64,000 nucleotides of DNA, taken from NCBI GenBank assembly GCA_934539585.1, contig CAKTCT010000004.1, positions 43,682 to 107,681 on the forward strand. The letters run 5' to 3'. Made by a program: the position numbers and the translations under genes. This DNA comes from an uncultured Oscillospiraceae bacterium. Lineage in GTDB: Bacteria > Bacillota > Clostridia > Oscillospirales > Ruminococcaceae. Position 1 is the stretch's first letter. Every line of letters starts with the position of its first letter. The notes beneath the pieces were generated by a model. That model did not search any database and was not told the origin of the DNA. It saw only the letters and a list, made by a program, of their open reading frames with translations. Shown here in pieces: positions 33,327 to 42,229 of the stretch.

Positions 33327-34898
33327 ATGTCTGATGCCGATAAAGAAAAAGCGCGCAGCCGTACAGCTCGAAACCTTGGCATTTCCGGTGCCCAGGCAGA
33401 AACGGTTTTACGCTATGGAAATGCTGGGAAGCAGCATTTTGTTGCCTACACAGGCATGGACCGTGAAACGGGACAGCTGCTCAAAAAAGGGCTGAAATCC
33501 ATTTCCCAAGAAAAGATATCAGAAACCCAGTCATATCAAAGCATAAAAGCCCAGGCTGGTTATGCAGCCGAGGTCAAAACGGTGGCCAGGGAGAACGCGG
33601 ACAGGATCATTGCCGGTGACAAAACGCGCGTTTCTCGTACAGATGATCTTTCAAAAGGGCTCAAGTCCTCCGATGGCCAATCAATGGGCGGAGTAAATCA
33701 TCCGCTCTACGACCTCATTTCCGTGGGTGAAGACGGGTCCTATATTGAAGGCAGCGCACGGCAGCTGAAATATGTCGGAAAAGACGCGGGCGAATGCTGC
33801 AACAGGCTCCTGCAGAAAAAGTTTGACAAATACCGAAACGCGAATGCCTCCATTGAAATCCCGAAAGATTTTTACGAGGATGTAAAAGCAGAACTGAGCG
33901 ATCGGGCAGAAAGCCTGAACCGCCAGATCCGCAGGGCAGAGGAAAGCGGAAAGCCCGAACTGGCCCAGCAGCGCCGCGCCCAGCTGGAACAGATGAAAAA
34001 AACGCAGGAAAACCTCAAGCAAGGAAAGCTTACTACGGATGAAGCAATCGAAGCGCGGCTCCATCCCAGGCTGTCCACGGCCAAGGATGCCGCAAAAATT
34101 TTTCACCGGGCCGGATTGGAGGCCATGGAGATCGGAGCGGCAGTCGGCGGCGGGATGTCCTTTATCCAGAATTCCGTGGCGGTTCTCAAAGGCGACAAAG
34201 ACCCGAAAGACGCAGCAATGGCAGTGGGATGGGATACCGCATCCGCCGCCGGGTTAAGCTATGTCACCGGGTTCGTAGGGTCCGCTATTTCCGGCGGAAT
34301 GCAGAATGCGGAGTCCATCTACCTGCGAGGGCTTTCCAAATCTGCTCTGCCCGCGATGATTGTGACCACCGTGCTGGAGGCTGGAAAAACGCTTTACCGG
34401 TTTGCCGATGGGCAGATCAACGGCCTGCAGTGTCTTAATGAATTAGGGGAAAAAGGCGCCAACACCGTAGTAACGACCCTCGGTGCAACGGTTGGGCAGG
34501 TGCTGATCCCCATCCCCGTAATCGGCGGGCTGATTGGCAGCATGTGCGGTTACGCGCTCTCCAGCGTGTATTACAACTCCCTGACCTCCGCATTGAACGA
34601 GGCCAAGGAGGCCCATGAGGAACGGCTTCGGATAGAAGCTGAGTGCGCATCGGCCATTGCTGCCATTCGAGAGTACCGCCTTGAGATGGAATTAGCCATA
34701 CGGAACTATTTCACAGATCACGTTGGTTCGTTTAACGCCGCCTTCTCTCAAATGCAGGAAGCCTTCCATACCAAAAATGTTGATCTGCTGATCGAGGGAG
34801 CGAACAGCATTACCGAAACACTAGGAGGGGAGGCGCTGTTTCATACGCAGAAAGAACTGGATACGCTTATGGCCAGTGACATGACCATTGTAATCTGA
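33327..34898 (+). CDS. Uncharacterised 523-aa protein with glycine-rich membrane segments
   Basis: No named family is recognised. Residues ~70-210 are hydrophilic and look conserved (AGYAAEVKTVARENADRII, NHPLYDLISV, LKYVGKDAGECCNRLLQKKF, IEIPKDFYEDV). A helical, probably coiled-coil stretch follows to ~245 (LNRQIRRAEESGKPELAQQR). Then come three glycine-rich hydrophobic stretches: IGAAVGGGMSFIQNSVAVL; GLSYVTGFVGSAISGGM; and one near residues 375-410 with VGQVLIPIPVIGGLIG. A Glu-rich helical tail ends the protein. This resembles a membrane-inserting effector or pore with a cytoplasmic sensing part, but that is inference. First gene of a four-gene operon with AT-richer, less GC3-biased codons than its neighbours, suggesting recent transfer. 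Confidence 0.75.
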   Translation: MSDADKEKARSRTARNLGISGAQAETVLRYGNAGKQHFVAYTGMDRETGQLLKKGLKSISQEKISETQSYQSIKAQAGYAAEVKTVARENADRIIAGDKTRVSRTDDLSKGLKSSDGQSMGGVNHPLYDLISVGEDGSYIEGSARQLKYVGKDAGECCNRLLQKKFDKYRNANASIEIPKDFYEDVKAELSDRAESLNRQIRRAEESGKPELAQQRRAQLEQMKKTQENLKQGKLTTDEAIEARLHPRLSTAKDAAKIFHRAGLEAMEIGAAVGGGMSFIQNSVAVLKGDKDPKDAAMAVGWDTASAAGLSYVTGFVGSAISGGMQNAESIYLRGLSKSALPAMIVTTVLEAGKTLYRFADGQINGLQCLNELGEKGANTVVTTLGATVGQVLIPIPVIGGLIGSMCGYALSSVYYNSLTSALNEAKEAHEERLRIEAECASAIAAIREYRLEMELAIRNYFTDHVGSFNAAFSQMQEAFHTKNVDLLIEGANSITETLGGEALFHTQKELDTLMASDMTIVI

Positions 34899-34919
34899 TT
34901 TTAAAGGAGATGTCCGCAG

Positions 34920-35507
34920 ATGTTCGTTGAAAGAACGGAATTACAGCAGCTTAAAATCTATTACCTGTTTATGCACGCAGATGGTTCGCCATCGATGACG
35001 GAAGCCAATTATTTAAGCGACATTCTTACGAAAAGCAATCTGCCCGAGGAAGCCAAAAAGGACTTTTATGCTTTCTGTGGGCAAAAGTCCTTGATGCTAT
35101 CAACCGCAACTTTCGAGACTGTCATTGCTGAAATGGATGCCCTGCTGGGTGAAAAGACCTCCAGCTGTTTTTTATTCCCTCTCTCGACTCTTGACCACAA
35201 CAAAAATCTCCAGGCACAAACCATCTGGACGCTGATCAATTTGGGCTATGCAGATGGTGACTATTCCGATGCGGAAAAGCAGTTTATAAGCCATTTGGTT
35301 GAGCGTTGGAAAATGGATCCTACTTTAGTTGCGGAGTTCACTGATACCGCCAGCACCATTTTGGCGTTGACGATGCAAAAAGAGTGGATTCAAAACACCT
35401 CAAAGCCGTATCTTACCATTCATTCTATTGTTCAAGAGCTGGATCGCAGCATCTCATCCATGGCCGCCAACATCGAGATATCCATTTCGGAAGCAGACAT
35501 TGCATAA
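34920..35507 (+). CDS. TerB-like protein
   Basis: A 195-residue all-helical protein. Two acidic motifs with the spacing of TerB domains are visible: FMHADGSPSMTEANYL (residues ~17-32) and LGYADGDYSDAEKQFISHL (~108-126), each an Asp/Glu-rich turn before a helix that could bind a metal ion. TerB domains are known from tellurite-resistance and phage/stress-response loci, where they associate with membrane proteins. It starts 21 bp after the 523-residue gene (AAAGGAG 8 nt upstream) and is followed at 12 bp by the glycine-zipper gene. Confidence 0.7.
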   Translation: MFVERTELQQLKIYYLFMHADGSPSMTEANYLSDILTKSNLPEEAKKDFYAFCGQKSLMLSTATFETVIAEMDALLGEKTSSCFLFPLSTLDHNKNLQAQTIWTLINLGYADGDYSDAEKQFISHLVERWKMDPTLVAEFTDTASTILALTMQKEWIQNTSKPYLTIHSIVQELDRSISSMAANIEISISEADIA

Positions 35508-35519
35508 GGAGGAATCATC

Positions 35520-36533
35520 ATGCCAATCCCGTTATTATTCATTGGAATCGGTCTCGGAACAGCAGCACTGGGCATTGGAAAGGGCGTTAAAGCCAGCATT
35601 GATCAAAAAGATGCTAATAATACCAATGCGCACGCCCAGAGCATTGTCGACGATGCCACAAAGAAAGCCGAAACAAGCCGGAAGAACAGCAGCAAAGCCA
35701 TAGAGGACCTTGGCCGCAAAAAGATTTGGGTCCTGGACAATAGTGTGGAAACGTTTATCCATCTGTTTGAGCAGCTTCATAATGTGGAGCTTGGAGCGTC
35801 TTCCGGCATGGATGAACTGAAAAAGTTCCGCATAGATAAACAAGCATTTGGTGAGCTGAAACAAATGAGCGCGATGGCATCTTCCATTGCAGGGGGATTG
35901 GTCGGTGGCGCAGCAGCCGGCGCGCTGGCTGCCATCGGCGCCTACGGCGGTGCCATGACGCTTGGTGCCTGTGCCACAACGGGGACTGCAATCGCCAGCC
36001 TCAGCGGAGCGGCCGCTACCAATGCGACACTGGCCTTTTTAGGCGGCGGCGCACTCTCCGTGGGCGGACTGGGAATGGCCGGAGGCACCATGGTTCTGGG
36101 CGGACTAGTTGCCGGACCCGCCTTAGCCGTCATGGGTTTTATCATTGGAGCAAAGGCAAGTGCAAATAAAGACGCCGCCTATTCAAACTTAGTAAAGGCC
36201 AAGGAGTATGCCGAAGAGGTGAAAACCGTACAGGTCCTCTGCAAAGCAATCCGCATGCGTGCCAATATGTTTGAACGGCTCTTGATCAAGCTGGATGCCG
36301 TCTTTGAGCCTCTTACGGATTCTCTTGCCCAGATTATTCAAAAAAGCGGAACCGACTTTTGTCGATACAGCGATGAAGAAAAAGCGGCGGTAGCGGCAAA
36401 TCTTTCGCTGGCAAAAGCGATTAAAGCGGTCCTCGATACGCCGATATTGACAGAGGACGGTCTTTTGACCGAAGAATCCAATGCCATCATTGCCCCCGTT
36501 CAGAATGTAATCGAATCTTATGAAAAAAGCTGA
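35520..36533 (+). CDS. Glycine-zipper membrane protein
   Basis: A 337-residue protein that opens with a short hydrophobic helix (LLFIGIGLGTAALGIGKG). It then has a soluble helical part and a long Gly/Ala-rich membrane block at residues ~118-222 (SSIAGGLVGGAAAGALAAIG, GLGMAGGTMVLGGLVAGPAL) with repeated GxxxG spacing, and ends with a charged helical tail. Such zippers oligomerise in membranes and occur in pore-forming toxins and stress proteins. The hydrophobic block echoes the glycine-rich part of the 523-residue protein in the same operon. AAGGAGG precedes the ATG by 9 nt. Function not known. Confidence 0.72.
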   Translation: MPIPLLFIGIGLGTAALGIGKGVKASIDQKDANNTNAHAQSIVDDATKKAETSRKNSSKAIEDLGRKKIWVLDNSVETFIHLFEQLHNVELGASSGMDELKKFRIDKQAFGELKQMSAMASSIAGGLVGGAAAGALAAIGAYGGAMTLGACATTGTAIASLSGAAATNATLAFLGGGALSVGGLGMAGGTMVLGGLVAGPALAVMGFIIGAKASANKDAAYSNLVKAKEYAEEVKTVQVLCKAIRMRANMFERLLIKLDAVFEPLTDSLAQIIQKSGTDFCRYSDEEKAAVAANLSLAKAIKAVLDTPILTEDGLLTEESNAIIAPVQNVIESYEKS

Positions 36534-36792
36534 AAAATTTCCTTGTTCCCAATGCGGCGAATGCTGTCGGCATATCAATTTGGTTCCGCAACTGACTCAA
36601 TTTGACCGGGGCGACGGCATTTGTATCCATCTCCGGCAAAACATCTGCGGCATCTATGAGAACCGGCCGGAAATATGCAGGGTCGATGCAATGTACGAAA
36701 AGTATTATCACCATTTGTACTCCCGGGAGGAATTTTACCAGTTGAATCTGGAAGGCTGCCAAAAGTTGCAGAACGAAAAGCATCAAACTTAA
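36520..36792 (+). CDS. CxxCxxCC metal-binding cysteine-cluster protein
   Basis: A 90-residue protein of the YkgJ-like zinc/iron-chelating family: CSQCGECCRHI at residues 9-19 and a second set in GICIHLRQNICGIYENRPEI with a further Cys. The shape (Cys cluster, then IYENRPEICR) is standard for the family, whose biochemical role is largely undefined. It overlaps the glycine-zipper gene by 14 bp, so it is part of the operon rather than a bystander. A terminator follows. Confidence 0.85.
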   Translation: MKKAEKFPCSQCGECCRHINLVPQLTQFDRGDGICIHLRQNICGIYENRPEICRVDAMYEKYYHHLYSREEFYQLNLEGCQKLQNEKHQT

Positions 36793-36801
36793 CAGTAAAA
36801 G

Positions 36802-36847
36802 AAGACAACCCCCGCCGCCTAGTTTTCCGGACAGCGGGGGTTGTCTT
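36802..36847. terminator. Bidirectional terminator between convergent operons
   Basis: A perfect 14-bp stem (AAGACAACCCCCGC / GCGGGGGTTGTCTT) with an 18-nt loop. It closes the four-gene cluster on the plus strand, and its right arm overlaps the stop codon of the convergent EamA gene. Confidence 0.8.
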
Positions 36848-37721
36848 ACAAATTCAGCAGCATCAGCCCCGCAAAGGCCAGGACCACGCCGATAACCGCC
36901 TGGCGGTCGGGCTTCTCCCGGAAGAAAAGCACCGCCATCAACGTGGAATTGATCAGCGACAGCCCGTGGGTCAGCGGGTACAGCCTGGCGGAGTCCACCG
37001 TCCGCGCCGCCAGGGTCTTAAAGTATGAGCACCCGAACAGGCACAGCGCCATGATCAGCACATAGACAAAGACCCGCTTTTCCAGCCTCCGGCCCTCCGC
37101 CGGGGGCTTTTTCATCAGGACGTATCCGGCCAGCAGAATGGCGAAGGCGAACAGATAGGTATAAAAATTGAACTTCGCCGCCGAGACGCTCCCCGCCGTT
37201 TTCACGTACAGCTTCTGGGAAAGGTCCGCGCAGCCGCTGGCAATGCCGCACAGGGCCAGGATCACAACGCCTTTGGCCGTCATCTTCCCCTTCAGGCTGA
37301 AATTGTACCCGTACATCATATACGCCGCCGCCAGCAGCACGCCGATCCCCACGACCTGGCTCCACCGGAGGGTTTCGTCGAACCAGACGACTCCCACCCC
37401 GATGGGGAGGACCGTCCCCAGCAGCAGAAACACGTCCAGCATCAGGTACGCGCCGGTTTTGGCGCACAGCAGCCAGAACACCACAAACAGCGCCGAGGAA
37501 ACTGCGGATAGCAGGAAAATCCAGAGCTCCCCCTCCTCCATAGCAAAGGAAACTCCCCCGGCCAGGGCGATGAGGAACCCGAAAACCGTACACAGCAGCA
37601 TTCTCCCCGCGTTGACCAGGACCGCGTCCCGGTCGCTCCGGAGGTACCCGCTGCTCTTTTTCCCGCAGTACCCCTTGGCATTGCCCAGAAGCACAGAGAT
37701 GATCGCGTAAAGATAGCCCAT
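36846..37721 (-). CDS. EamA/DMT-family transporter
   Basis: A 291-residue protein with ten predicted membrane helices and the internal two-fold repeat of the drug/metabolite transporter superfamily (MGYLYAIISVLLGNAKGYCG, ALFVVFWLLCAKTGAYLML, YPLTHGLSLINSTLMAVLFF). Members move sugars, nucleotide precursors or small metabolites; no substrate is evident. It lies 45 bp after the GH36-like gene and is the last gene of the glycan operon, so it might export a product or take up a hydrolysis product. AAGGAAAG precedes the ATG. Confidence 0.85.
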   Translation of the reverse strand: MGYLYAIISVLLGNAKGYCGKKSSGYLRSDRDAVLVNAGRMLLCTVFGFLIALAGGVSFAMEEGELWIFLLSAVSSALFVVFWLLCAKTGAYLMLDVFLLLGTVLPIGVGVVWFDETLRWSQVVGIGVLLAAAYMMYGYNFSLKGKMTAKGVVILALCGIASGCADLSQKLYVKTAGSVSAAKFNFYTYLFAFAILLAGYVLMKKPPAEGRRLEKRVFVYVLIMALCLFGCSYFKTLAARTVDSARLYPLTHGLSLINSTLMAVLFFREKPDRQAVIGVVLAFAGLMLLNL

Positions 37722-37766
37722 TTTCGTCCCGCTTTCCTTTGAGTATGATTGTATGGGGAGGCCGCG

Positions 37767-39905
37767 TCACGGATTTTCTTTTAAAAATTCCGCCCTCCAG
37801 ACCACCGGCCCGGTCCGGGAGGTGTCCAAAACCAGCTCCAGAAGACGGTCGGAGCAACGCCCTTCCTTGGGCCGGTATCCCTCCGGCACGTAGAGGAAGA
37901 CCCGGGAATCGTCTCCTTTGACCACCTGGGACTTTCCTTCCAAAATGAAGCCCGCCGGGTCCCAGCGGACCCACTCCACATCCGCCGCTCCCTGGGTGAT
38001 GTGCCGGGTCGTGGAGACCAGCTGGGGCCTCCCGGCCAACCGGCGCACGGCGTAGACCCCCGACGCGCCTTTTCCCAAAGAAACGGTAAAATCCTTGTCA
38101 AATACGCCCAGCAAGGCCCGGTTCCAGTAATCGAACACCAGATACCTTCCAGCGTCCAACAGCAAATCCTGTTCCAGCGACAGGGAGAACTCTCCCTCGC
38201 CCTCCTGCAAATTCAAAACATCCACCACGTTCCAGCTTTCATAAGGCTTGCTGATGAAAAGGTTTATTAGCGCGAACTTCCCGTTGGGTTCCGTCTCCCG
38301 GATATCCATGGGGTGGATGTCCATGGTGGGCAGCGCCCGGCGCAGCAGCTCCATGCGGTCCATGGGAAGCTTTGTCAGATCGTCCCCGATGGTGACGGGC
38401 AGGCCCAGAAGGGAAATGAAGGAAATCCGGGACTTCGCCTGCTCAAAATCGTTGAATTCCGGGCGGAGCACCACGTTGTCCGGGTCGCAGTACAGCATGA
38501 CGTTGTGGTAGGGGTACAAGCGCAGGACCCGCCCTACTGTTTCGGAAAGAAACTCCTTCCACCGGAAGACGTCCCCGCCGATCCGCGCCGCGTCAAAGAT
38601 ATGGGCCGCCGTGAGCACCGGACGGTCGTTTTCCCCGGAGCAGGAGAGCATGTAAAAATCCGTGCCCACCGTCTCCCGGGCGACTTGGCAGATGGTCCGG
38701 AATGCCTCCTCCGTGGAGATTTCCGGGTGCTTTAAAAGCCCGTGGAACCGGTCGGCCATTTCCAGGGTCAGGGGAAGGCAGTCCCATTTTAAGGCGGAAT
38801 AGCCCCATTCCCGGACCTTTTGGAACGCCCGGGGAATCAGTTCTTCCACGATGCGCTCATCGGTGATGTCGAAGAAGTACTGCCCACACCAGACCTGCCT
38901 TTCCGCGCAGATGGCGTCCTCGAATTCCCGGCAGAGGGCCGTCATGGCGGGTTCGCTGGTGGGGCCCACCCACAGGGCCGGGACAAATCCCAGCCTGCGG
39001 ATCTCCTCCGCCACATACCCCAGGCCGTGGGGATACCGGACAGGGTCCGGCGAAAAAAAGCTGACGGACTCCGGCGGATGCAGGTTGGGGTTCCCGCTAT
39101 GGTACCACTCCCAGTCCACCCAAATGGTGTCTGCGCCGTAGTCCTGAAGATACTCCTTCTGCCGCCTTGCGTTTTCCAGGACCGTTTCCTCACATGCGTC
39201 AAACTGCACGGCGTACCAGGTCATCCAGCCCGCCGGCGGTTTCGGAAAGGTGTTCCGCTTGTTGATGGGGCGGTAAAGAACCCCAAAACGGGATTCGTAA
39301 ACATGGCGCAGCACCGCCGCAGAAAATCCTCCCCGCGTTTCGAAGGTATAGGCGTTGCGCTCCCAGGAAAAGCCCAGACAGGTCTTTTTGCTCCCGGATA
39401 TCCGCAGCGCCTCGTCTGTTTTCCGATCAAACAGGGTATCGTCTGCCGCCGATGCCGCAGGCCCCAGAGCGGACCGCAGATGGCCCCCGCCGCCCTTTCG
39501 GTCCAGGGAAACGGCAAAGCAGTCTTCCAGCCGCCCCCAGTTCAGGTCCCCCCGGAAAACCGGGACCATTCCCTCCGGAAGGCCCTCCATCTGGCAGAAT
39601 ATGCCCTCCCGGCTGACGCTGCAAACCAGCCGCACTTCCTCCGGCGCAGTTTCAGGTCCCTGGCGCAGCCGAAGGATCAGCCGGACCCAGGAACCGTGGC
39701 GGGGCTGCTCCCACTCATAGTCTGCCTGCCGGAAATCCTCGATCCCAAAAAGCCGCGTTCCGTGCGCGTCCTCCACGGACACCGAAATGTCCCTTGCAAT
39801 GACCTTGCGATGACCATACAAGCACCCAAAATGACGGGTTTCCGGGCAAATTCGGACCGCATAATCGAAGTATCCCGCATAGGTATTTTCCGGAATCCTA
39901 TTCAT
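37767..39905 (-). CDS. GH36-like alpha-galactosidase
   Basis: A 712-residue glycoside hydrolase of clan GH-D type. An N-terminal beta-sandwich region is followed by a TIM barrel with DTIWVDWEWYH, PVRYPHGLGYVAEEI, LWVGPTSEP, the nucleophile in YSALKWDCLPL (Asp near residue 373) and the acid/base region FYMLSCSGEND, then a C-terminal beta domain. GH36 enzymes normally carry KWDMN and SCSGGG, so two motif residues are changed and the exact specificity is uncertain. No signal peptide, hence cytoplasmic action on imported oligosaccharides. The ATG overlaps the upstream epimerase stop by 4 bp. Confidence 0.82.
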   Translation of the reverse strand: MNRIPENTYAGYFDYAVRICPETRHFGCLYGHRKVIARDISVSVEDAHGTRLFGIEDFRQADYEWEQPRHGSWVRLILRLRQGPETAPEEVRLVCSVSREGIFCQMEGLPEGMVPVFRGDLNWGRLEDCFAVSLDRKGGGGHLRSALGPAASAADDTLFDRKTDEALRISGSKKTCLGFSWERNAYTFETRGGFSAAVLRHVYESRFGVLYRPINKRNTFPKPPAGWMTWYAVQFDACEETVLENARRQKEYLQDYGADTIWVDWEWYHSGNPNLHPPESVSFFSPDPVRYPHGLGYVAEEIRRLGFVPALWVGPTSEPAMTALCREFEDAICAERQVWCGQYFFDITDERIVEELIPRAFQKVREWGYSALKWDCLPLTLEMADRFHGLLKHPEISTEEAFRTICQVARETVGTDFYMLSCSGENDRPVLTAAHIFDAARIGGDVFRWKEFLSETVGRVLRLYPYHNVMLYCDPDNVVLRPEFNDFEQAKSRISFISLLGLPVTIGDDLTKLPMDRMELLRRALPTMDIHPMDIRETEPNGKFALINLFISKPYESWNVVDVLNLQEGEGEFSLSLEQDLLLDAGRYLVFDYWNRALLGVFDKDFTVSLGKGASGVYAVRRLAGRPQLVSTTRHITQGAADVEWVRWDPAGFILEGKSQVVKGDDSRVFLYVPEGYRPKEGRCSDRLLELVLDTSRTGPVVWRAEFLKENP

Positions 39906-40804
39906 CGGTCCCTCCTTTTTCCAACGGCGTGTTTTTCCAGCATGGCCCTTTCAAAGTGGAGCAGATACGCGGCTTCCCGGTCGATTCTTTCTTCGCAAGG
40001 GTCGTCGATCAGGTCCCGGAACACGTGGATATCCCGTCCGACCTCTCCGCCCTGGAGCACAAAGGGCTCCGAAACGATGGGCCCGGTGTAGCCAATCTCC
40101 GCCAGAACCCCGAAAATCTCATCCCAATCCAGATGGCCCCGGCCCGGAGCGGTCCGGTTGTTTTCTCCGGTATGGAAATTCCGCAGCCGCTTTCCGCCTA
40201 CCATGCGGATCGCGTCTGCGATGCTCGTTTCCTCGATGTTCATGTGATAGGTATCCAGAAGCACGCCGATATTGGGGCTGTCCACCCGGGCGACATAGTC
40301 CAGGGCCTCCCGAGCCGTGTTGATCAAGCAGGTCTCAAAACGGTTAACGGCCTCCACGCAGTAGGTGACGCCGCATTCTTCTGCGGTTTTCACGATTTCC
40401 CGCATGCTTTTAACGCTCTGTTCCAGATACGGCTCCTTGCTGTCCAGAATGACCCCGGGGGTCCCCCAGCCTGCGTAGCTGACTCCGGACAGCAGCCGTC
40501 CGCCACCCACCTGAATCTTCCGCAGAATGTCCTGCAAGTACCGGACGCCCCTCTGCCGGACGGTTTCGTCCAGGGAGGAAACATCGTAGTGCGGGTCCAG
40601 GCCCAGGCTGTACGTAAGCTGAATCCCCAGGCCGTCCGCCAAGCTTTTCAGGGACCGTATTTTCTCATCCGTCATGTCCAACAGGGGCTGGGCCTGAAAT
40701 TCCAGAATGTCATAGCCCAGCGCGGCGGCCTTCCGGATATATTTGCAGTGGTCCGCATCCCAGTTTTTCTCCCAGAAATTCATGAAGATTCCCAGCGGGT
40801 TCAT
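39902..40804 (-). CDS. D-tagatose/D-psicose 3-epimerase-like protein
   Basis: A 300-residue TIM-barrel epimerase. The metal-binding set of ketose 3-epimerases is visible: Glu in CVEAVNRFET, Asp in LLDTYHMNIEE, His in NFHTGENNRTAPGRGHLDW and Glu in PIVSEPFVLQ. It would convert a ketohexose such as tagatose, sorbose or fructose at C3. In this operon it could process hexoses released by the galactosidases together with the isomerase encoded just upstream. AAAGGAGG lies 9 nt before the ATG. Confidence 0.87.
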   Translation of the reverse strand: MNPLGIFMNFWEKNWDADHCKYIRKAAALGYDILEFQAQPLLDMTDEKIRSLKSLADGLGIQLTYSLGLDPHYDVSSLDETVRQRGVRYLQDILRKIQVGGGRLLSGVSYAGWGTPGVILDSKEPYLEQSVKSMREIVKTAEECGVTYCVEAVNRFETCLINTAREALDYVARVDSPNIGVLLDTYHMNIEETSIADAIRMVGGKRLRNFHTGENNRTAPGRGHLDWDEIFGVLAEIGYTGPIVSEPFVLQGGEVGRDIHVFRDLIDDPCEERIDREAAYLLHFERAMLEKHAVGKRRDR

Positions 40805-40819
40805 TTATGTCTTCCTCCT

Positions 40820-42211
40820 TTATAAAATCTGCGTCTGATACCCCAGGTATTTTGTCAACGCCTCTGCCACAGAAGCCTGCCAGCGGCCCTTTACGATGGC
40901 CACATGGTGGCGGTACCCGTTTTCGCAGAGGTATGTCAGCACCTGATCCATGCCTTCCTTTTTCAGCACGACGCCGCATCCGAAGAAATCTTTTCCAACG
41001 GGGGCGTCGGTCAGATCGCCCTGGGCTACAAAGGCCCACAGCTGTCCCGCCTCGGTCTTCAAACTGCCAAAGGTCACTTCTCCGGGCAGGATTTTCCCTA
41101 CGTGGATCCCCGCCCCGGAGCCCTGGCCGTAGCTTTTCCGGAACATGAGATGCTCCTTGACCTGGCCGGGTCCCCCCATAAAGGAGGCCGGTATGGCCGA
41201 ACAATGGAAAAGGATACACTCATCCGCCTGGGCGCCGTTGTTGTTCACGTCCAGCAGCATTACCGGGGAGTCCGAGGCGAGGCTCAGCGCCCGCATCATC
41301 ACCGCGTTGCTGACGTCCATTTCACAGGCCGCAGGAATCCCGTGCTCGTTTAGCTCCGCCATGGCCAGACAGGGCGCGATCTGAAGCTGCTGTTCCAGCT
41401 CCGGCCAGCACCGAATGGCCACCGCATGGAGCTCCATCTCCTCGATCAAGTCCTTTAAGACCGCCGCCAACCGCGCCATCTGCTCCAGCTTGACCGGCGG
41501 ATATGCCTCCCAGCCCCGGTACTTCCCAAAGATGCTTTTCTGGAAAGCCACCGCCTCCGGCGGGACCTCCCGCATCCGGGCAAACACCTGGGAAAGGTCC
41601 ACGGTCTCCACGCCGATCCCCTTGTTCTCCATGGCGATCTCATCGATCCGGACGGTTTTGAAGGCCGTCGTCCGCGCGCCGATGGCGCCGATCCGGAGGC
41701 GCTTCATTCCCTTGACCACACGGCAGACCCCCGCAAACACCCGCAGGTCCTCGTCAAACTCCTTGGTCAGGGGATGCACCGTAGGCTGTGCTGTCAGGGA
41801 ATACCGAATGCCCCGCTGCCGCAGGCAGTTGCACATGGCGATCTTTCCGCAAAGGGCGTCCCTCCGATGGGAAAAATCCATTTTGTCCGGCTCATCGGGG
41901 TATGCCTGAACCAAAATGGGGACCGTTACCTCCCGAAGGGCCTCCAAGGCCCCGTTTTCGTCCCCGAAATTCGGCAGACACAGGATAATCCCGTCATACT
42001 TCCCTCGATTTTCCTCCAGAAATTCCGCGAACCGCTTTCCTTCCGCAAGGGTCTCCACCCCGCCATACCGGGTAAGGGCCGGGTCCATCATCAAATATTC
42101 CAAACCGTTTCTGGAGACCGCCTCCGCCAGCTCCCGCCGGGCGTCTGCGATCAATTCGCCGGGGAAAAAGCCCCGGTTTCCAAAATACAGCGCAAGTCTG
42201 ATTTTTTCCAT
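40820..42211 (-). CDS. L-fucose/L-arabinose isomerase-family protein
   Basis: A 463-residue isomerase-superfamily protein. It has the N-terminal Rossmann-like domain (GIILCLPNFGDENGALEAL, PILVQAYPDEPDKMDF), a middle domain (AIRCWPELEQQLQ, PAACEMDVSNAVMMRALSL, MLLDVNNNGAQ) and a C-terminal barrel (FHCSAIP, GQLWAFVAQGDL). The conserved Glu-Asp metal set seen in fucose isomerases is plausible in CEMD and LLDVNNN. It is about 40 residues longer than the homologue at 17192 and clearly divergent from it. It sits between the beta-galactosidase and the 3-epimerase, which supports an aldose-ketose step. Start has AAGGAAGG. Confidence 0.8.
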   Translation of the reverse strand: MEKIRLALYFGNRGFFPGELIADARRELAEAVSRNGLEYLMMDPALTRYGGVETLAEGKRFAEFLEENRGKYDGIILCLPNFGDENGALEALREVTVPILVQAYPDEPDKMDFSHRRDALCGKIAMCNCLRQRGIRYSLTAQPTVHPLTKEFDEDLRVFAGVCRVVKGMKRLRIGAIGARTTAFKTVRIDEIAMENKGIGVETVDLSQVFARMREVPPEAVAFQKSIFGKYRGWEAYPPVKLEQMARLAAVLKDLIEEMELHAVAIRCWPELEQQLQIAPCLAMAELNEHGIPAACEMDVSNAVMMRALSLASDSPVMLLDVNNNGAQADECILFHCSAIPASFMGGPGQVKEHLMFRKSYGQGSGAGIHVGKILPGEVTFGSLKTEAGQLWAFVAQGDLTDAPVGKDFFGCGVVLKKEGMDQVLTYLCENGYRHHVAIVKGRWQASVAEALTKYLGYQTQIL

Positions 42212-42229
42212 AAAACCTTCCTTTCATGC

